Shown here piece after piece: positions 58,901-64,000 of a stretch of DNA of 64,000 nt. This DNA comes from Ganoderma boninense (taxonomy: Eukaryota > Basidiomycota > Agaricomycetes > Polyporales > Polyporaceae). The notes under the pieces are model-generated. The model made no database searches and was not told where the DNA came from. It worked only from the letters and a program-made list of their open reading frames with translations. The stretch lies in the NCBI GenBank assembly GCA_002900995.3, contig CM035307.1:1736001-1800000 (forward strand), written 5' to 3'. Made by a program: the position numbers and the translations under genes. Each line of letters starts with the position of its first letter. Position 1 is the stretch's first letter.

Positions 58901-61900
58901 ATGACGACCTTCACGTGTTCCCCCAAGATCTAACGGGTGATACGTAAATTCAGCACTGGTGACACTGTCGGATAAATGGTACAAACCTTGTCATAGGTCA
59001 TCAAAGTGGGAAAGCCCGGTGTGCCCTGCAGGTGCATCACCTTGATGAACTGGGCACAGAAGTCCGCGTCCATGGGTGAGATCAAGCACCGTGGTTGAAT
59101 GCAGTACTCGATAATGCACGCGGCAAGTGTGGCTGCCTTAGGATCTAGGCAACGCAAATCAGGCTCACTCCGTTGCGAGGATCCAGATCCACTCACTATG
59201 TGCGAACCAGTGTTGCTTCTCCCGGGCTAGGCGCTTAATTGTGAAGGCGCGAGCAGCGGCCTGTTCCTTGAACTCTTGACTGAGTGCGGTCACGACGTTG
59301 TTGATTCTATTCCGTTTCTCTCGGTGGATGACAGCAGTCATACGCTTGGCACGATCTGCTGAACGATCCGCGATAATGGACTTGGAATCTTCGGATCGAC
59401 TTAGGACCCGTAGTGTCGCACATTCTTCGTCGTACCTGGTGGCCGGAGGGCAGAGATCATACGTGGAAAGCTGCCAGAAGGTGAGGTAAAAAGCGGGTCT
59501 GCGAGGAGTGTCAGATGAGTCCTTCGACGCCCACAAAAAGCACCGAAAAGCACGTGCCCAATAATTTCGTTTGCAACACCAGGTGCTATCTTCTTCACGT
59601 CCTCGAACATCGGGTACAGCTCAGGAAGCCAGGGGTTCTGCGCACATTCGTCACTCTACTGAGACTAAGCGGGATACGGATGCAACGCACTTCGGTTGGG
59701 GTGGTAGCCTTGTCCTCCACGGACTCCATCAAGACATCCGTCGACGACGATTCTGAAACCACTGGCTTGGGCTCCACGGCAGGGTCGCCATTTGACGTGT
59801 TCTCAGCGCCAGGATTCGGCGAAGCGATTCGCGACACGGAGGCGTTCGGCTCTCGCTTTGCTGTAAGGGCTGCCTTCAGCCGCTTCTCTGCCTCTTCACT
59901 CGCCACACGTTCCTTCTCTTGCATTGCAAGCGCGGCCGCCTGAAGAGTCTGTTAGCCACGCTTGTTCAAGGCATTAATGAATGGAAGACTAACGAGGAGG
60001 GTCCCATGGAGAATAGGTCTATAGATCTGCATGCATATAGGCGCGCAGATGCCATACTTCTCGTTGAGCTCGGCGAGCGATGGAACGACCTTTGTGGCGT
60101 AAGCTTGAGCACTGATGACCGTGGGTGTGGTGAGGAGCTCCAGGTATTGCAAAAGGACTCCGTGTGTCTGGTATAAGCATCAATAACTGGACTAGCTGGA
60201 AGAGCCATAATTGGGCGTACTGTGTCGAACAGACTGGCAAGGGATTTGGGGTGAGCGTCGGGCGCTTGGAATACACATGACTGGCGCTGCTGAGCCACTT
60301 GGACGAGGAGGGGAAGTGCGAGCGAAGAATCCAGGAGAGCCTTCCCGAGACGGTTAAGATTTCCGTACTTTGATTCGCGAGGATCAAGCCGTGCGCCGCG
60401 GGTATTTGAAGCGACAGCCTCAATTCGCAAGGTTGGTCCTCCTGCCATTGCAATGACTTGGGAATCCGACAAACTTGGGAGCGGCTCAATCCCTGCCATC
60501 TTCCAGATGAGTTCTCGAAAGACGACGAGCTCTGTAGTCTGCCCGTTCTGCAACTGGTGCACGACGTATGTGAGCAACGGCGTCAAGTCCGCACTATAAC
60601 GCCGGAAGAGCATGCCAGTGAAGGCGGCCAGACCTACGCATGATCAGTCAAAAACAAGGTAGAAATCACGAGGGGCACGTACTCTGTAGCCAGTCCGAGA
60701 TATTGACACCATCATCCTTCACCCTCTCCTTGTTAGGGTTCGCGAGAGCATCCAGAATAATGTACACAAGCACATCGAAGCCCATGTTCGTCACGTAGTT
60801 GAGCGCCTGGATCACGACCCCAGCCAAGTTATCGTAGGCCATGACCTGGTTGACGGCATTGGTAAAGAAGATGCACGGATTTGAGTAGGCAAGCTTTGCG
60901 ACAGTGCCTGATAGCGTATCGATAGTATTGTGGGAGAGACGACGAAGGATGCCTTTGGATTCCCTATCCGTCTGCACCTGTCGCACGCGGAGCTCTGGGT
61001 GGGATTTGTAGGTGCTTGTCTTCCACTCCCCGTAGAGCTGCCATCGCCGAGTGATCTCGAACTGGTGCATGATGTTCCACGCGTCCACGGTGCAAACAGC
61101 ATTGCCGCGAATGAGAGGAAGGGCAGGCAGGATGTACATCCGCAAGGCCTTGAACCAAAATACCATGACAGGGTGGGTTGGATCCGGCGTTCCTATTGGC
61201 TTGTTGGTCTCGGGATCCACGTCGAGCTGGAGATCATGTTGTGAGCCACAACCAATGGTATACAGTAACTGAACTCACGGTACTCGTGATATGTCGTCGA
61301 CCGACACGGAGAAGCTTCGTGAAGAAAGAAGGGTCACGAGATACGTGAAGCCCAACAAAGCGCATCAACGGCTCCAGTACATCGATGAGATCATCGTATG
61401 TCGAGCACATAGGAATGCGCTGCGCCCAATCGGGGAAGAAGAATACGAAGTCCACCGTGCTAGTGCTCGGCGGCGTAGGCGCGACCAAGGTCAGCTGCCG
61501 CCTGCGTTCCGGCGGGGAAACTAATCCCGTAGCACCGTACCGCGCGCGAGGCTTCGCGAAACTCGCAGTCTTGTCTTTCTGCGGTGCGATCGTGTCGAAC
61601 ACGGGCACGATCGAGTGCTTCAACACGCGGATCATCAAGTCTGCGAGCTCGGGGTATGCATCCACCATCCAAGGAAATTTGGACAGAATAGAGATTGCGG
61701 GACGCAAAGCACCCACAGAAAGCAACGCGTTCAAAAGTCCTAGCTTCTGATTCGGCGCTTCCTTCTCTACCACCTCCTCCTTCTTCCCCTCTGGCGCTGC
61801 AGGACGTGCCTTCGTGTTCGAAGAGCCGCCTGACTCCAAGGGAGCCGCCATCGCGAGCTGACTGACCTTAGCTCCAGCAATGCGGGTCTCGATATTAGCA

Positions 61901-63653
61901 AGATATGCCTTATGGAGATCGCCCATGCTCTCGTCTGCAGGACCAATCTGGACAAAAATGCGACGTGAGCCACTTTGATCAGCAATGCGCAATGCAACTC
62001 AAACCAGACACACGTGTGAGTACAGGTCCTCCAGTGACAAGAAGCCCTCGCGGATGAGCAGAGCAGCCATCAGATACAAGTTCTGTGGGGTCTTCTCGGT
62101 CACATCCGGAGACTGGACAGGGATCAGTAACAACCTCTAAACCCGCCCCGTAACGGACTCGCCTGATAGTAAGTGAACTTGAAGCCTAGAACCTGCGCTA
62201 GAACCCGGGTAGTGTTGTTCTCGCCATTATCAAGCCGGGCAGCCAGCGCGTTCCTCGGCGATTTTGAGAACTTCACTAAGACTCTTGCCCCTGTACAAAT
62301 TGGGATCGGGTTCGACTGCCATGTCTTCTTGTTTAATGTTGTGGCGGGTCCGACGGCCCCAAGGAGAAAATGAGAGGAGGGACAAGAAGAAACTATGGTG
62401 GGTAGCGAGATGGACGGAGAAGACATCAAGGATGATGTCCAAAGCGCGGTTAGGGTCCAGGTCGAAGTATCCGATGAGGCCAAGGGTGCGCTCCCATGAC
62501 GGTCGCGCACGGGCCTCGATCGCCTGAAGAGGTTCAGATGGATATCCTGTCGAGGGAGAGTGGGATGGGCCAAGGCTACTTGTAAGCTCTGTCGTCAACT
62601 TGCTATATCCCTCGGACTGTTCACGAAGCAGGTTGAACTTATTTTGCTTGTAGCTGTCATGGAAATCAGTATCCAAATGGATGAAAGAAAGAAATGGGGA
62701 CAAACTCACAATAGTCCAGTTCGTGTTCTGATCTCCTTCCTCTCGAACGCTAGCTTATCTGCAACCAATCCAACGCTGGCGACCAGGCCCAGGTCGAGTC
62801 TCTCACGGCAAATGGTAGGGTCAAGGATGCCTGTGCCCTATAAATGAAACAGTCAGCATGGAGCAGATGAGAACGTGACGCCACAGTATTGCATGGCAAC
62901 AAGACGAAAGACAGCCCAGCTAGAGGACACATCATTCAGGTTCTTCATACGGGATTCACAGTTCAATGCCATGAAATAGGCAAAGAACTTATCATCGTGT
63001 ATGTGAACTCGACGATTGGGCCAAAGGTTGACGAGGATGGAGAACCCAGCGGAGCCGGCCACAACCAGCAAGATTCACGAATTCTTCAAAAAATGCAAAA
63101 GGAATCAGCGAAAACGTACCAGAAACCTTCTGACCATCACAACCAGGGTCTCCTTGTCAGACTCCGCATTGCCCTTAGCCTTGACCGCCTGAGCGACGGT
63201 GGCTGCAGACAAGGCGCCTTGCTCTGCCGCAGTTGCTGCCCCCTTCGCATCTCCAAGGATGTCCTCAAGCTCCGAGTCAATAGCCCAAAGGATGTCCACC
63301 AATATCTCCCCGAACGCCGCGACATTGGGATTCTTCTCAGCTCCGGCAGACGACGAAGGTAGATGGTCGACCACCAAGCGGACGAACGCAACGATGTCGT
63401 CGACCGAAAGCGACTTTTTGGGAGACCAAGACAGGAGGGTAGAGGAAAGCAGCGCGTGATATGCGGTCGTCAGTGCAGCATTTGAGTCCGGGTCGTGTGG
63501 ATTAGAGTGGTGGCCGGAAACGAGGGTGCGACTGTCGCCACGATTCCAGTCAATTCGGGATGACCATGTACAGCGATCTGCAACGCACCACTCGATGCTT
63601 CCGCCATTCTCCCAGTTGGCCAGGCATTTGTAGGTCGACTCGAGAATATCCAT
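55968..63653 (-). CDS. THO2: THO2, THO/TREX mRNA-export complex scaffold
   Basis: Tho2 (THOC2) is the large scaffold of the THO/TREX complex that couples transcription to mRNP packaging and export. The protein is over 2000 residues in many exons. N-terminus: LTTAYHALLSSTLLSWSPKK, SVDDIVAFVRLVVDHLPSSS and GEILVDILWAIDSELEDILG. Middle: FSPWGRR region, EGRPIRSERTLG-like helices, KFPWMVDAYPELADLMIRVL and GFDVLVYIILDALANPNKER. THO2 C-terminal domain: DLRCLDPKAATLAACIIEYC, PRCLISPMDADFCAQFIKVM, HLQGTPGFPTLMTYDK and YNTIIVLKEILPVFPVASVY. The tail is a very long disordered Arg/Asp/Glu and Ser/Pro region ending DKARAARKD. The start ATG 63653 and some exon joins in the N-terminal third are tentative; the identity is strong. 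Confidence 0.88.
56990..57330 (-). repeat. RD/RE/ER dipeptide-coding repeat tract in THO2 tail
   Basis: This is imprecise tandem DNA (cggtcg/cgttc-type units on the plus strand) encoding alternating Arg-Asp and Arg-Glu runs such as DRDRERDRDEKRDRERERDR. It is a low-complexity mixed-charge segment like those in other nuclear mRNA-processing proteins. Confidence 0.8.
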
Positions 63654-64000
63654 GCAACGCCAGAACGAAAACAGTCAGAAAGCGAAACCGAGGACAAGAA
63701 GGTGTGGTAGGAAGCAGCCACCGGCACCGTGACGCTTCGCCACAACCTGCGCCTGTTTAGCCTTGTTTGCACGCTCCGTGCAGCGCCTAAAGCTGAAGGG
63801 TCGAGCGCTCAGCGCTTCCATCGCAGTCACTGTCATCCCGCCATCCGACGTGCACCAAGGGCCATACATTGGCATGCAAGGCGGAGGAGGAGGTCAAGCT
63901 CTCTTCAACTTATTATTGGCACAGGTGGAAAGTTCGCACCAAGCACGAAAGTTATTCAAACCTAATACACTTTTTCCTATCGTTAAGATTTTTCTGTTGT
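63654..64000. other. THO2 upstream region, window edge
   Basis: This is the upstream region of THO2 at the end of the window. A short minus-strand frame (63675-63875) is open but cannot be joined to THO2 by a credible intron. No other feature was seen. Confidence 0.35.

Overview
The window is nuclear DNA of a filamentous basidiomycete, most likely an Agaricomycete. Genes are intron-rich, with introns of about 45-70 bp (GT-AG, occasionally GC-AG). They lie on both strands in head-to-head and tail-to-tail pairs. Gene families typical of this group are present: a DUF6534 seven-TM protein, a GH79 glycosidase with a GPI-type tail, a secreted double-psi beta-barrel protein, and a fungal Mdm10/ERMES subunit. 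Exon models were assembled by hand from reading frames, splice signals and family knowledge. No alignment or search was run.

Layout. 0.1-5.5 kb: a PAT-like acetyltransferase, VMA21 (V-ATPase assembly), ALG8 (N-glycan glucosyltransferase) and IMP4 (U3 processome). 5.5-12.1 kb: a gene-poor stretch holding a highly fragmented DUF6534 membrane-protein gene and a GNAT acetyltransferase. 12.1-23.6 kb: aspartyl aminopeptidase, UTP12/DIP2, a secreted DPBB protein, a Cys/Met-metabolism PLP enzyme and a two-RRM SR-type protein. 23.6-36.5 kb: a LOA1/Vps66-like acyltransferase, TVP38, a syntaxin-18/UFE1 SNARE, GH79 beta-glucuronidase-like, SmG, an RGG/proline-rich unknown and MDM10. 36.8-50 kb: a DDX60-like SKI2-family helicase, an unknown gene, PEX12 and PHO81. 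50.3-63.7 kb: an ABC half-transporter, GTP cyclohydrolase I and THO2.

Most genes are housekeeping: ribosome biogenesis (IMP4, UTP12), mRNA handling (SmG, SR protein, THO2), secretory and organelle functions (VMA21, ALG8, TVP38, UFE1, PEX12, MDM10) and phosphate sensing (PHO81). They do not form a pathway cluster. I found no secondary-metabolite cluster, transposon, CRISPR, virus or clearly new multi-gene system.

The strongest unusual signal is technical or evolutionary. At least nine otherwise well-conserved genes are broken by single-base insertions or deletions, nearly all in short homopolymers (for example ALG8, UTP12, MDM10, DDX60-like, PEX12, GCH1). This looks like homopolymer error in the assembly rather than pseudogenisation. 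Protein models taken directly from this sequence will be wrong at those points. The best biological lead is a CACGTGGG (Pho4/NUC-1-type) box 166 bp upstream of the PHO81 start codon.
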